DNA of 64,000 nt from Ancylomarina sp048268005 (GCA_048268005.1 JBLWWJ010000001.1:620001-684000); one strand, 5' to 3'. Counted from the stretch's first letter, positions 22,812 to 31,232 are shown. The notes: generated from the sequence alone by a model not told the origin. Numbers and translations are program-made.

Positions 22812-24878
22812 TTAGGAGTTAAGTAAGCCTTTTTTATCCAATGTCTTTCTCAGACGCTTGTGACGTTTCCAGAATTTGTGCTCGATCTTCTCAATTAAGT
22901 TCATGAATTCCACATTGCCTTTCATATTATCAATCAGAGGATCAATGCTTAAAAACAAGACAGTCCAATAGTGGTAATCATCTTGTTCGGAAAAGAGCCT
23001 TAAGTGTTTTATGGCATTGTCGGTATCGTTTTTATAAGCGTAATACATGGATAAACTCAGATCTTTATAAATAGATTCTGTGGTTTCCGCATTGCTTTTA
23101 TAAACTTCTAAATAGTTATTGGCTTCATCTTTAAAGCCCATTTTATCTAAAACAAGAGCAATCTTGGCATTTTCGTATGTGTATATATCCAGCTTGTATT
23201 TCTCTCGGGCATCCATAAAATGCTTGTAATAAGCATAAGAGGTTTTATAATCTCTCATATAGTAATGGATTTTTCCAACTTCCTGCAGAACGTCTAAACG
23301 AGTTGTGTCTTTTTCCAATGTATTAATAAGAAGCGCCTTAGTTTGAGTGAGATTCTTTTCTTTAGCATAAAGAATATAGGCCTTTACATATTGTGAAAAC
23401 AGATTGTTGGAATTGTATAACAGGGATTGATTGATGTAAGTTTCAGCCTCATTGGTAAATCCCGATTGTATAAAAGCATTACTCAGGTGCAAATACATAA
23501 AACTTGTGCTTGTTGAGTCTTGAGCATTGATATCCAGCTGCATGCCTTTTAGAGCATATTGCAAATACTTTTCAGTGTTTGGTTTTTGGTTCGCATAATA
23601 GTCGGAGAGGAAATTAATAACCAGGGCCGAATTGGGTTTGTATTCCAGGGCTTTTTCGAGATAGGTGATAGCAATATCTTTTTCACCCTTAATGTTGTAG
23701 GATAGGGCTTTAGCAATGAGAGCTTGTGGTAACTTAGCATCTAAAAGGAAGGCCTTATCTGCATGATGACTAATTTGCTTAAGGTGTTTTTTATCTGCTT
23801 GAAAGAGATCCAGAAAATAATAAGACATGGAAATACTCGCATAGGCACGGGCATAATTCGGGTCTTCATTTATGGCCTGATTAAAATAACGGATGGCTTC
23901 TTCAAAACTTTCTTTATTCCCTTTTTGCATTAGGTCTAAGCCTTTAAGGAAAAAATCATAGGCTAAGAGATTTTTTGTTGATTGTTCGTTTAACCTTGCT
24001 TTTTCTTCGGGTGTGATGATAACCTGTATTTTATCGACAATATGTCTGGCGACCTCTTTTTGTAAGTTGAAAATATCTTTGGCCTCACGATTGTATTGTT
24101 CTGCCCATAAATGTTTGTCATCCTCAGCTTCGATTAATTGGATGTTGAGCATGATTTGATCACCAATTTTTTGTCCACTGCCTTCAACAAAATAGGAGAC
24201 ATTGAGCTCTTTGGCAATCTCTGCGCTTGATTTGGGATTGTTACGGTACTTTTCAACTGAGGTTCGACTGATAACCCGAAGCCCTTCAATTTTCTGAAGC
24301 TTGTTCAAAAGTGACTCCATTAAGCCGTTAATAATATAGACATTGGATGAATCGTTACTATCATTTTTGAAGGGGAGTACAGCTATCGATTTATTAAGAT
24401 TTGGCCTTACAGCTTGACTCGGTTTGTAAATAAGATAAAGAATCGCGATAATCACGACTATGGAAAGACTTGCAATGAGAATGTTTTTATTCTTTTTGCC
24501 AAAGTTTGTTTTAGCTTGACTGGGATCTGTTTTGTCCTCTTTATGTTTGCCGGTTTCGCCAGGCGGGTAGCCGTAAAAGTCACGAAAACATTTAATGAAA
24601 TAAGAAACACTGCCAAAACCAACCTGATAGGCGACTTCTGAAACACTGCGTGATTCATGTCTCAGCATTTCCATTGCATGTTGCAAACGAATCTGACGGA
24701 TAAACTGACTGACAGAGAGATCGGTAAGCTTCTTTATTTTACGCAGTAGATTTGAACGGCTCATGGCCATTTCGTCGGCAAGTTCCGAAACACCAAATTT
24801 TTCGTTTGAAAGATTCTCTTCAACAATCTGGGTCAGTTTTTTCAGAAAATCATTTTCTATCGGACTTGAATCTGGCAT
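22812..24878 (-). CDS. Membrane-anchored AraC-family regulator with TolB-N-like and TPR sensor domains
   Basis: Domains in order: an AraC/XylS double helix-turn-helix (about 12-108) with VSELADEMAMSRSNLLRKIKKL and VSEVAYQVGFGSVSYFIKCFRDFYG; a linker; one membrane helix (132-151); a TolB-N/FlgO-like domain (about 162-275, SIAVLPFKNDS, LRVISRTSVEKY, YFVEGSGQKIGDQI); then TPR repeats to residue 688. The topology would put the DNA-binding part in the cytoplasm and the sensor part in the periplasm, an architecture typical of Bacteroidota. The ligand is unknown. It is divergent from the ankyrin gene, and the phased repeats between them are its probable binding sites. Confidence 0.88.
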   Translation of the reverse strand: MPDSSPIENDFLKKLTQIVEENLSNEKFGVSELADEMAMSRSNLLRKIKKLTDLSVSQFIRQIRLQHAMEMLRHESRSVSEVAYQVGFGSVSYFIKCFRDFYGYPPGETGKHKEDKTDPSQAKTNFGKKNKNILIASLSIVVIIAILYLIYKPSQAVRPNLNKSIAVLPFKNDSNDSSNVYIINGLMESLLNKLQKIEGLRVISRTSVEKYRNNPKSSAEIAKELNVSYFVEGSGQKIGDQIMLNIQLIEAEDDKHLWAEQYNREAKDIFNLQKEVARHIVDKIQVIITPEEKARLNEQSTKNLLAYDFFLKGLDLMQKGNKESFEEAIRYFNQAINEDPNYARAYASISMSYYFLDLFQADKKHLKQISHHADKAFLLDAKLPQALIAKALSYNIKGEKDIAITYLEKALEYKPNSALVINFLSDYYANQKPNTEKYLQYALKGMQLDINAQDSTSTSFMYLHLSNAFIQSGFTNEAETYINQSLLYNSNNLFSQYVKAYILYAKEKNLTQTKALLINTLEKDTTRLDVLQEVGKIHYYMRDYKTSYAYYKHFMDAREKYKLDIYTYENAKIALVLDKMGFKDEANNYLEVYKSNAETTESIYKDLSLSMYYAYKNDTDNAIKHLRLFSEQDDYHYWTVLFLSIDPLIDNMKGNVEFMNLIEKIEHKFWKRHKRLRKTLDKKGLLNS

Positions 24879-24950
24879 GAGTTTATTGGCTTAGTCAGTG
24901 ATCTTAAATTTTCACAAAAGATACGAATATTGACTAAGGATACAATTCTG

Positions 24951-24993
24951 CAGGCCTTAAACTCAAATTGATATTGATGAATATACAGGCCTT
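24951..24993. promoter_or_regulatory. Direct CAGGCCTT pair upstream of the AraC-type regulator
   Basis: CAGGCCTT occurs at 24951-24958 and again at 24986-24993, 35 bases apart, in the regulator-proximal half of the divergent region. The two copies may be operator half-sites, for instance for autoregulation. This rests only on the repetition. Confidence 0.35.
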
Positions 24994-25049
24994 GTTTTGG
25001 CAAAATACAGGTGAATTATTATCGGGGTTTTTCATTCATGATTCAAGTT

Positions 25050-25140
25050 TTGCGTCATAATTGATACCCTTGCGTCATAAATGCAATGGCTAAATCAAAC
25101 TTGATATCATTCGCATCATGACTGATTAGTAGTGCGTCAG
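25050..25140. promoter_or_regulatory. Helically phased GCGTCAT repeats, candidate regulator-binding array
   Basis: TTGCGTCATAA is perfectly repeated at 25050-25060 and 25070-25080. Two diverged copies follow, GCATCAT at 25113-25119 and GCGTCAG at 25134-25140. The offsets between copies are 20, 41 and 21 bases, that is, one or two steps of about two helical turns on one face of the DNA. AraC-family dimers bind direct repeats spaced about 21 bases, so this is a plausible operator for the divergent regulator controlling the ankyrin/acyltransferase genes. Confidence 0.55.
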
Positions 25141-25196
25141 GCTTTGCCAGACCTTTACAGTATCGAAAGTAAGTCACATTTTAAAACAAATTCACA

Positions 25197-25799
25197 ATGA
25201 AAACACAAATGATTAATACAAGTAAAAAACTGGCAAGCTACCTATTTCTATTGAGTCTGATAATAAGTTTTTCTTGTCAGAATAAGTCTGCAGATTCTGT
25301 CAAAGAGAATAAGCAAAAGACTGAAAAGGAAGCAAAAGTGGAAGCGCCAAAAATGGATATTCATGCGGCTGCTTTTATGGGTAATGTTGAGGTTATTCGC
25401 CAACATATAAAAGCGGGAACCGATTTAAATGTCAAGGAACCCATGGGTGGATCCAGTCCATTGATTTCTGCAACTGTATTTGGAAAAACCGAGGCTGCTC
25501 TTGCTTTAATTGAGGCGGGTGCTGATTTAAACCTCACCAATAATGAAGGATCAACGGCTTTGCATTCAGCTGCTTTTTTCTGTAGAAATGAAATTGTTGA
25601 AGCTTTGATAAATAAAGGGGCAGATAAAACGATTAAGAACAAGGCAGGCTCAACGGCACTGGAATCGGTACAAGCACCTTTTGAAGCGGTAAAGGGAATT
25701 TACGATTACATGAGTAAGCAACTAGGACCATTGGGATTCAAACTTGACTATAAAAAGATTGAGACCGATCGACCTAAAATTGCAACAATGTTGCAATAG
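25197..25799 (+). CDS. Ankyrin-repeat lipoprotein
   Basis: The 200-residue protein has a lipoprotein leader with LIISFSC and lipid-carrying Cys27, then a Lys/Glu-rich linker. Ankyrin repeats follow at about 54-150: DIHAAAFMGNVEVIRQHIKAGTDLN, SPLISATVFGKTEAALALIEAGADLN and TALHSAAFFCRNEIVEALINKGADK. The last 45 residues are non-repetitive. Ankyrin repeats bind proteins, and this one would be displayed in the periplasm from a membrane. It is divergent from the AraC-TPR regulator and is followed by an acyltransferase after 94 bases, perhaps in the same transcript. Confidence 0.85.
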   Translation: MKTQMINTSKKLASYLFLLSLIISFSCQNKSADSVKENKQKTEKEAKVEAPKMDIHAAAFMGNVEVIRQHIKAGTDLNVKEPMGGSSPLISATVFGKTEAALALIEAGADLNLTNNEGSTALHSAAFFCRNEIVEALINKGADKTIKNKAGSTALESVQAPFEAVKGIYDYMSKQLGPLGFKLDYKKIETDRPKIATMLQ

Positions 25800-25893
25800 A
25801 ACTTTGGGGCTAAGCGATTTTCATAAATGAAGGTCGCTTGGCTTGATTTAAAGACATTAAAAAAAGAAACGAATCAGATAAGAAATAAACAAG

Positions 25894-27000
25894 ATGGCAC
25901 ATTTACAAAGAAGATACGATATTGATTGGTTGCGAGTGATAACTATAGGCTTGTTGTTGATCTACCATATAGCCATTGTTTTTCAGCCCTGGGGTATATT
26001 TATAGGCTTTATTCAAAGTGCTGATTCCTGGGAATCATTATGGATCCCCATGTCGATCTTGAATGTTTGGCGAATTCCTTTGTTGTTTTTTGTTTCAGGC
26101 ATGGGTGTTTGTTTTGCCATTAAAAAAAGGAATTTGAAAGAACTGTTGGTGGAACGCAGCAAGCGAATATTGCTTCCTTTCATTTTTGGTGTACTTCTGA
26201 TAGTCCCTTTGCACTTTTTAATTTGGCAAAATTACTACAATCAGGATTTAAGCTATTCTTTAAATCCAAGTCACCTTTGGTTTCTGGCAAATATCTTTAT
26301 CTATGTTCTTGTTTTATCTCCTGTGTTTTTTTACCTGAAAAGAAATAGGGACGGGCGATTAATGAGAGGTTTCAGAAAGTTGATTGAGAAGCCTGCTGGC
26401 TTGTTACTTGTCCTGATTCCTTTTGTGATTGAAGTCCTATTGGTAAAACCGGAAACCTTCGAAATGTATGCCATGACCTGGCATGGTTTCTTTTTAGGCG
26501 GTTTAGCTTTTCTGTTCGGTTTTTGTTTCGTTTTATCCGGATCAGCATTTTGGCAGAATATACTCAAATGGAGAGGCTTGTATTTATTGATCGCACTCGG
26601 CCTTTATGCGCTTCGTTTGTTGGCTTTCGAACTTAAATCGCCTGATTATTTAATGGCCATTGAATCGAACCTATGGATATTTGCGGTAATGGGTTATGCT
26701 TATCGATATCTCAATCAACCAAGCGAATTATTGAGGTATTTAAGCGAAGGAGCTTATCCCATTTACATTTTACACATGTTTTTCTTGTATCTGGCTGCAT
26801 CACTTATTCTACCACTTCAACTACCTGTGATGATTAAGTTCATACTGATTGTTCTTTTCACCTTTGCAGGCTGTTTTGCACTTTACGATTTGCTCATAAG
26901 AAGAGTCAACTTTCTAAGACCAGTATTTGGCTTGAAGCTGAAGTCTCAGTCTAAAAGGGGGTATGTAAATGACGATAAGCAACTAACTATTTTACACTGA
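25894..27000 (+). CDS. Acyltransferase 3 (OpgC-like) integral membrane protein
   Basis: The 368 residues have about ten membrane helices. The N-terminal RRYDIDWLRVITIGLLLIYHI contains the expected Asp-Arg and catalytic-type His25. FFVSGMGVCFAIKKR, RSKRILLPFIFGVLLIVPLHFLIW and LWFLANIFIYVL are typical of acyltransferase-3 proteins that acylate extracellular glycans, such as OpgC or WecH types. The substrate is unknown. It lies downstream of the ankyrin lipoprotein on the same strand and may be under the same regulator. Downstream begins the repeat-rich edge of the accessory region. Confidence 0.87.
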   Translation: MAHLQRRYDIDWLRVITIGLLLIYHIAIVFQPWGIFIGFIQSADSWESLWIPMSILNVWRIPLLFFVSGMGVCFAIKKRNLKELLVERSKRILLPFIFGVLLIVPLHFLIWQNYYNQDLSYSLNPSHLWFLANIFIYVLVLSPVFFYLKRNRDGRLMRGFRKLIEKPAGLLLVLIPFVIEVLLVKPETFEMYAMTWHGFFLGGLAFLFGFCFVLSGSAFWQNILKWRGLYLLIALGLYALRLLAFELKSPDYLMAIESNLWIFAVMGYAYRYLNQPSELLRYLSEGAYPIYILHMFFLYLAASLILPLQLPVMIKFILIVLFTFAGCFALYDLLIRRVNFLRPVFGLKLKSQSKRGYVNDDKQLTILH

Positions 27001-27403
27001 TGTCAAACTCTGGAACATGAGAATGACACCTCACGGCAGGCTGACGAGTTACGCACTAACCTTTTTTTAAGACTTCTCCCTTTTAGGGAGATGCCGAAGG
27101 CAGAGGGTGCTTTTTTTCTCCTGCTAGTGCGCGATTAGCTAGCTTAATGCCTCCGGCCGATTGTATGGCGTTCACCTTCCTTAGTAAAATATTGAATTCT
27201 TTCCTGCGGCAGCGGGGGCTTATACTCTTATAAACAGCTTGATGATTTTGAGCGAATAATAGATTATTTATGCTTAATATTTACTAAGTTTGAGAAACAT
27301 AAAATAGGAGTGCACAAAGCTGTACAATACATTCCTTATATGGAAATATAGGTCAGGTTTTGTGAACACATAAACAAGTTGGGCATAATTAAAAAATAAC
27401 ACA
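27001..27403. repeat. Repeat-rich left edge of the accessory region
   Basis: The gap holds a CACGGCAGGCTGACGAG stretch, then a TCTCCC-TTTTA-GGGAGA hairpin (27075-27091) followed by TGCCGAAGGCAGAGGGTGC, related to the element at 5520-5570. A GTGCGCGATTAGCTAGC stretch follows, similar to GTGCGCGATTACATCGCG at 30161-30178. It ends with GTTGGGCAT (27378-27386), the arm-like sequence of a cassette boundary, 17 bases before the TIR gene. I find no matching left arm. Confidence 0.5.
27378..27386 (+). repeat. Cassette-boundary right arm upstream of the TIR gene
   Basis: GTTGGGCAT matches the GTTRRRY core of integron attC right arms and resembles the right arms at 28619 (GTTGGCAT) and 30340 (GTTAGGCA). 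It sits at the same place relative to the following gene as those do. Without a left partner it is weaker evidence than the other boundaries. Confidence 0.4.
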
Positions 27404-28132
27404 GTGAAAATATTTATAAGTCATAGCTTTAAGGATTCTAATATAGCTAGTTTACTTAAAGAAAAACTCTTAATACGAGGGGTGTCAGTTGTTCAAATTG
27501 AACATACACCAAAAATAGGTGATAATATAGCCTTTCAAATTGAAGACGCTGTAAATAATGCGGATGCATTTATAATTTTGCTATCAAAAAATTATATTGA
27601 TAGTAAATGGTCTGATTTGGAGTTAATGATGATTTATGACCAAACATTAGGGCGAAAAAATGGAAAACATATATTGCCAATATTATTAGAAAAAGGAACA
27701 AAAATCCCTCCTGTTCTGAGAAATATTGCATACGCAGACTTCACTGATAGAAAAGAATCTAACCTAGAATACCTTATAGATAATATTTCAAATCAATTAT
27801 TCTCTCAAGTATCAAACGAAAATAGGGAATATAAAAAAATTCGAAACCTATTACGAGAACAAGAAGTATTTCTGAAATTACAGGAAGTGGAATATCAGCT
27901 TCAGAGGAATAAACAGAAAAGGATTAGAAAAGTATTTCAATGGTCATTTATTCTAATTGCAGTTATTTCTTTAGTGACATCGTTTCTGTTATTTGCAAAA
28001 CAATTAGACATTAAAGAATCACTAGAGTTTTCTATTAATGTTCAAAATGTGATTTTTTATTTATTTGGTTTTTTGACAGCAATAATACCTTCACTTTATA
28101 TTACAATTAAACACAAAAGAAATGGCAAATAG
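27404..28132 (+). CDS. TIR-domain protein with two C-terminal membrane helices
   Basis: Residues 1-130 form a TIR domain: MKIFISHSFKDSNIASLLKEKL, DNIAFQIEDAVNNADAFIILLSKNYIDSKWSDLELMMIY and HILPILLEKG. Glu73 in the KWSDLEL motif sits where NADase TIRs have their catalytic Glu. A charged coiled-coil-like linker (about 140-175) leads to membrane helices at 178-198 and 215-235. Bacterial TIR proteins commonly act as NAD-consuming effectors in anti-phage defence; membrane anchoring here is unusual. The start is GTG. The last 11 bases overlap the next gene, indicating a two-gene unit. Low GC suggests transfer. Confidence 0.87.
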   Translation: MKIFISHSFKDSNIASLLKEKLLIRGVSVVQIEHTPKIGDNIAFQIEDAVNNADAFIILLSKNYIDSKWSDLELMMIYDQTLGRKNGKHILPILLEKGTKIPPVLRNIAYADFTDRKESNLEYLIDNISNQLFSQVSNENREYKKIRNLLREQEVFLKLQEVEYQLQRNKQKRIRKVFQWSFILIAVISLVTSFLLFAKQLDIKESLEFSINVQNVIFYLFGFLTAIIPSLYITIKHKRNGK

Positions 28133-28442
28133 TTCTGCAGCAGGTTTAACAAAGGCTGCAGAAAGGCTAAGGCAGCAAAGAGAAACTTTTAATCAGAGAA
28201 AAAGACATGATAGTCTTTGGTTTTGGTTAAAATTGGTAATGGGGTATTCAGCAGTAATTTTACTACTTGCTATTTTGATAATATCCTGCACGATAATATT
28301 TGATTATGCCAATTACCCTGATAAAATAATAAACTGGGCAGCACCAGCACTGTTTGTTGATATTTTAGGTCTAATATTTACAGTTTGGAAAGTTGTTTTA
28401 TCACCTGGAGTGTCTACAAAACTAGAACCTGAGATAAAATAA
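28122..28442 (+). CDS. Small two-TM protein partner of the TIR protein
   Basis: The 106-residue protein starts inside the TIR gene (11-base overlap). It has a polar, Arg/Gln-rich N-terminus (LTKAAERLRQQRETFNQRKRHD), a long first helix (about 33-60) and a second (about 72-93). I do not recognise the family. The overlap and two-helix layout matching that of the TIR protein suggest that the two assemble in the membrane. The stop codon is followed after two bases by the left arm of a boundary element. Confidence 0.7.
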   Translation: MANSSAAGLTKAAERLRQQRETFNQRKRHDSLWFWLKLVMGYSAVILLLAILIISCTIIFDYANYPDKIINWAAPALFVDILGLIFTVWKVVLSPGVSTKLEPEIK

Positions 28443-28444
28443 CT

Positions 28445-28626
28445 ATGCCCAACAAAGTGTATAATTCATAGCGGTTTATACTGTAAATTCAAGCAGTGTA
28501 GTTTTTATTAGGCACCGCCAAATCTGCCGATTTGACTATTTTACAGGAGGCAAATTTGGCTCATTGGGTAATTTGACCATTATCGCTTTTAAATTTGCTA
28601 CGAAACCATACATAGACCGTTGGCAT
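28445..28626. repeat. attC-like cassette boundary between the TIR pair and the Schlafen-type gene
   Basis: The element opens with ATGCCCAAC (28445-28453), which contains the attC-type core GCCCAAC, and closes with GTTGGCAT (28619-28626), its near complement. Inside is a second arm pair, GCCAAATCTGCC (28517-28528) and GGCAAATTTGGC (28549-28560), complementary at 11 of 12 positions, plus ATACTG...CAGTGTA. It can fold into one long imperfect hairpin. It fits tightly between one stop codon and the next gene. Confidence 0.6.
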
Positions 28627-28662
28627 TAATTTTAGAAAGCACTCACGTACAATATAAATGAT

Positions 28663-30045
28663 ATGAAAGAAAGAACATTATCACAACAAGAAATAATAGA
28701 CTTTTCAGATAGAGAAGAAAGTCATTTTTATGATAATAAAGCTTTTGGGATTAAAGGGAATAAAATCCAAAAAATCTCAGTAGCATTTGCAAATGCAGAC
28801 GGTGGAGAATTTATAATCGGAATTAAAGATAAAAAAGATGAGCCTGACATTTCAAAAAGATGGGAAGGCGTTGAAGATAAAGAAGCGTTAAATTTTGTTT
28901 TTCAAAATATAATTGAATTAACTCCTTCAATCCCTCATTCTGTAGAATTTCTAAAAGATGGAAGTGGTAAGTATGCTTTAAGAATTATTATCGAAAAAAG
29001 TGAGTCTGTACACAAAACTGCTGACAATACGGTCTATGTAAGGCAATCTGCTCAATCAATTCCAATTAAAGACCCCGCACAAATACAAGCATTATCTTTT
29101 TCTAAGGGTGAATCTTCTTTTGAGGATACAATTGTTAATTCTGCATTAGCCGAAGATATTTTTGAATCAAATGAAATAAATAAGTTTTTAAACGATTATT
29201 CACCACAATCAGATGCTATAGATTTCACAGTTAATCAAAACCTTGTCGATCGAAAGACATATGACCCAAGAACTGCTGGAATATTAATGTTTAGCGATAA
29301 TCCAATTCCTCTGTTACCCAAAAGATGCGGTATAAAAGTAAGTAGATATGATACGTCTGAAGACATACCAGAAAGAGTACATTTGAAAGAGCAGTTTTCA
29401 ATTGAAGGTTGTTTAAATGAACAAATTAATCAGTCAGCTATAAAAATTACAGAAATAATGGAATCTGTTCAGATTATTGGAGCGAAAGGACTAATGAAAG
29501 TTAGCTATCCTCCTGAAACAATTTGGGAGATATTAGTTAATGCAGTTATCCATCGTGACTATTCAATATCGGATGATATACATGTATTGATTTTTAATAA
29601 TAGAATTGAGATTAAGAGTCCTGGTAAATTGCCTGGATATGTGACAATTGATAATATTTTAGACGCTAGGTTTTCACGTAATTCTAAAATTGTAAGGGTT
29701 TTAAATAAATATAAAAATCCCCCAAATAAAGACATGGGCGAAGGTTTAAATACTGCTTTTCAGAGGATGGAGGAATTTAGATTAAAACCACCGACAATTA
29801 AGGAGGAAGGAAATTATGTGAATGTTACAATTGCTCATACTTCTTTAGCTTCTCCAGAGGAAACGATTATGGAGTATTTAGATGTTAATGCTCATATAAA
29901 GAATCGAGAAGCAAGAGAAATTACAGGTGTGAAATCAGAAAATGTAATGAAACGTCATTTTTATAATCTTAGAGATAGCGATTTAATTGAACCGGTAATG
30001 AGTAAGACAGGAAATAAAATTATTGCATGGAAGAAGAAAAACTAA
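28663..30045 (+). CDS. Schlafen-type AlbA_2 / GHKL-ATPase-like regulator
   Basis: The 460-residue protein starts with an AlbA_2 (Schlafen) domain at about 12-135: EESHFYDNKAFGIKGNKIQKISVAFANADGGEFIIGI and VYVRQSAQSIPI. A C-terminal ATPase-like part (about 265-385) follows, with PPETIWEILVNAVIHRDYS, IEIKSPGKLPGYVT, RNSKIVRVL and DMGEGLNTAFQRM, then a winged-helix-like end (about 395-455). The layout matches proteins annotated as putative transcriptional regulators or RecG-like ATP-dependent helicases, which often occur in mobile and defence regions. Flanking attC-like boundaries on both sides mark it as a separate cassette. Confidence 0.85.
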   Translation: MKERTLSQQEIIDFSDREESHFYDNKAFGIKGNKIQKISVAFANADGGEFIIGIKDKKDEPDISKRWEGVEDKEALNFVFQNIIELTPSIPHSVEFLKDGSGKYALRIIIEKSESVHKTADNTVYVRQSAQSIPIKDPAQIQALSFSKGESSFEDTIVNSALAEDIFESNEINKFLNDYSPQSDAIDFTVNQNLVDRKTYDPRTAGILMFSDNPIPLLPKRCGIKVSRYDTSEDIPERVHLKEQFSIEGCLNEQINQSAIKITEIMESVQIIGAKGLMKVSYPPETIWEILVNAVIHRDYSISDDIHVLIFNNRIEIKSPGKLPGYVTIDNILDARFSRNSKIVRVLNKYKNPPNKDMGEGLNTAFQRMEEFRLKPPTIKEEGNYVNVTIAHTSLASPEETIMEYLDVNAHIKNREAREITGVKSENVMKRHFYNLRDSDLIEPVMSKTGNKIIAWKKKN

Positions 30046-30347
30046 TGCCAACATTTTGTATAAGTAATGGCAGGTGATATGGTAATTGTCAAGGTTAGTA
30101 GCTCGCTTTAAGCTTATTGTAGTTTGGATGGAAAGAAGCCCGCAATCCTGTCACTGGTGCGCGATTACATCGCGTTCCATGAATTAAAAAATAAAAGCCA
30201 CACGATAAAACCGAAACGCAGTGAGCTCACGACCAGAGGGAGTAACATAGCTAATCGTGCGGCAGCGAAGGGCTACCTTGCCTTTTTATAAAATTTGAAA
30301 TATAAAAACACTAAGTTGCCTACGCCACTTAGCAAGACTGTTAGGCA
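30045..30347. repeat. Long cassette boundary between the Schlafen-type gene and the 268-aa gene
   Basis: ATGCCAAC (30045-30052) overlaps the last base of the upstream stop codon, and GTTAGGCA (30340-30347) ends ten bases before the next ATG. Its GTTAGGC core equals the classical attC right arm. Between them lie CTAAGT...ACTTAG (30311-30332), CAAGGTTAG / CTACCTTG arms, and a GTGCGCGATTACATCGCG block also found near 27130. At 303 bases it is longer than usual attC sites. Confidence 0.5.
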
Positions 30348-30356
30348 CAATGTAAA

Positions 30357-31163
30357 ATGAAAAAGGACATACCGAATATAATGAAAGTGAATATACCTTA
30401 CGATCCTCATGGCATTGAGAATTTACTACTCTTGAGATATGGGAGGATTATCGAAAAGGGATATTCTTTCAGCGAACATGATTTCGACCTTTTCTGTGCC
30501 ATCTTGATTAGGAAACATGGAATTGAAAATCTATCACCTGATCTAAGAGAAAGAATATTAAATGGAGATATAATCAAAACATCAGTTCAATTTCAAATAA
30601 CTGCTTTAGCTATTGAACAAGGAGAAGAAGTTCAAGATGAGGAATTAGAATCCCATACAAAAGAGAGAATTTGTAGAGCTATAGAACGTAAAAAAACAGT
30701 TAAAAAAGAAATTGCAAGAACAGGTGTAAACGCACAAAAAGTAACACTTAGTAATTCTAAATACTATCGTACATTACTTAATCTAATCAAAGACTTTGTT
30801 GATATAACATTAATTGATTGGTTAGTGCCTATAACTTTGACTTTCGGACGCTTTGTTCATATCTACGTCAAACACATTGAGGAAACAAAATTCGGAGAAG
30901 GTCAATTCAAGAGACGATCATTTTTCGATTACAAGCACGATGAGCTCTATAGACTTATCAAGAAAATATTAAGCCATGAAGAAAAATCAATTAAAGATCA
31001 CTTTCTAGATGTAAGTGTAGGATTGGCATTAAATAAACCCGAAATGGTGAAAGATTATCGAAGAGGAATCGGGAAACATCCACCAATAGATATGAATGGT
31101 GATCAGTTTAAGTTGACCATCGACAAGACTGGAAAGATAATGCAATTCCATCAAATAAAATAA
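30357..31163 (+). CDS. Unknown 268-residue cytoplasmic protein
   Basis: I do not recognise this protein. It has no signal peptide or clear membrane segment. The N-terminal part, IPNIMKVNIPYDPHGIENLLLLRYGRIIEKGYSFSEHDFDLFCAILIRKHG, is mixed helical. The middle is charged (EERICRAIERKKTVKKEIARTG-like), and the C-terminal part contains FGRFVHIYVKHIEETKFGEGQFKRRSFFDYKHDELYRLIKKI and ends FKLTIDKTGKIMQFHQIK. The gene starts ten bases after a boundary right arm and ends a few bases before the next boundary, so it is the sole gene of its cassette. Low GC matches its neighbours. Confidence 0.7.
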   Translation: MKKDIPNIMKVNIPYDPHGIENLLLLRYGRIIEKGYSFSEHDFDLFCAILIRKHGIENLSPDLRERILNGDIIKTSVQFQITALAIEQGEEVQDEELESHTKERICRAIERKKTVKKEIARTGVNAQKVTLSNSKYYRTLLNLIKDFVDITLIDWLVPITLTFGRFVHIYVKHIEETKFGEGQFKRRSFFDYKHDELYRLIKKILSHEEKSIKDHFLDVSVGLALNKPEMVKDYRRGIGKHPPIDMNGDQFKLTIDKTGKIMQFHQIK

Positions 31164-31170
31164 AGAACAC

Positions 31171-31216
31171 TGTGCCCCACAAAACCTAAATGACATAGGC
31201 TTGCCGTTGTGTATTA
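31171..31216. repeat. Short cassette boundary before the LprI-like gene
   Basis: TGTGCCCCACAA is followed by CCTA (31185-31188), ATGACA-type loop, TAGG (31196-31199) and GCCGTTGTG (31203-31211). CACAA (31178-31182) pairs with TTGTG (31207-31211), enclosing the inner CCTA/TAGG pair. The layout is that of the larger boundaries in about 50 bases. The cores are diverged from the GCCCAAC/GTTRRRY consensus. Confidence 0.4.
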
Positions 31217-31232
31217 TTAAAACTCACAGAAT

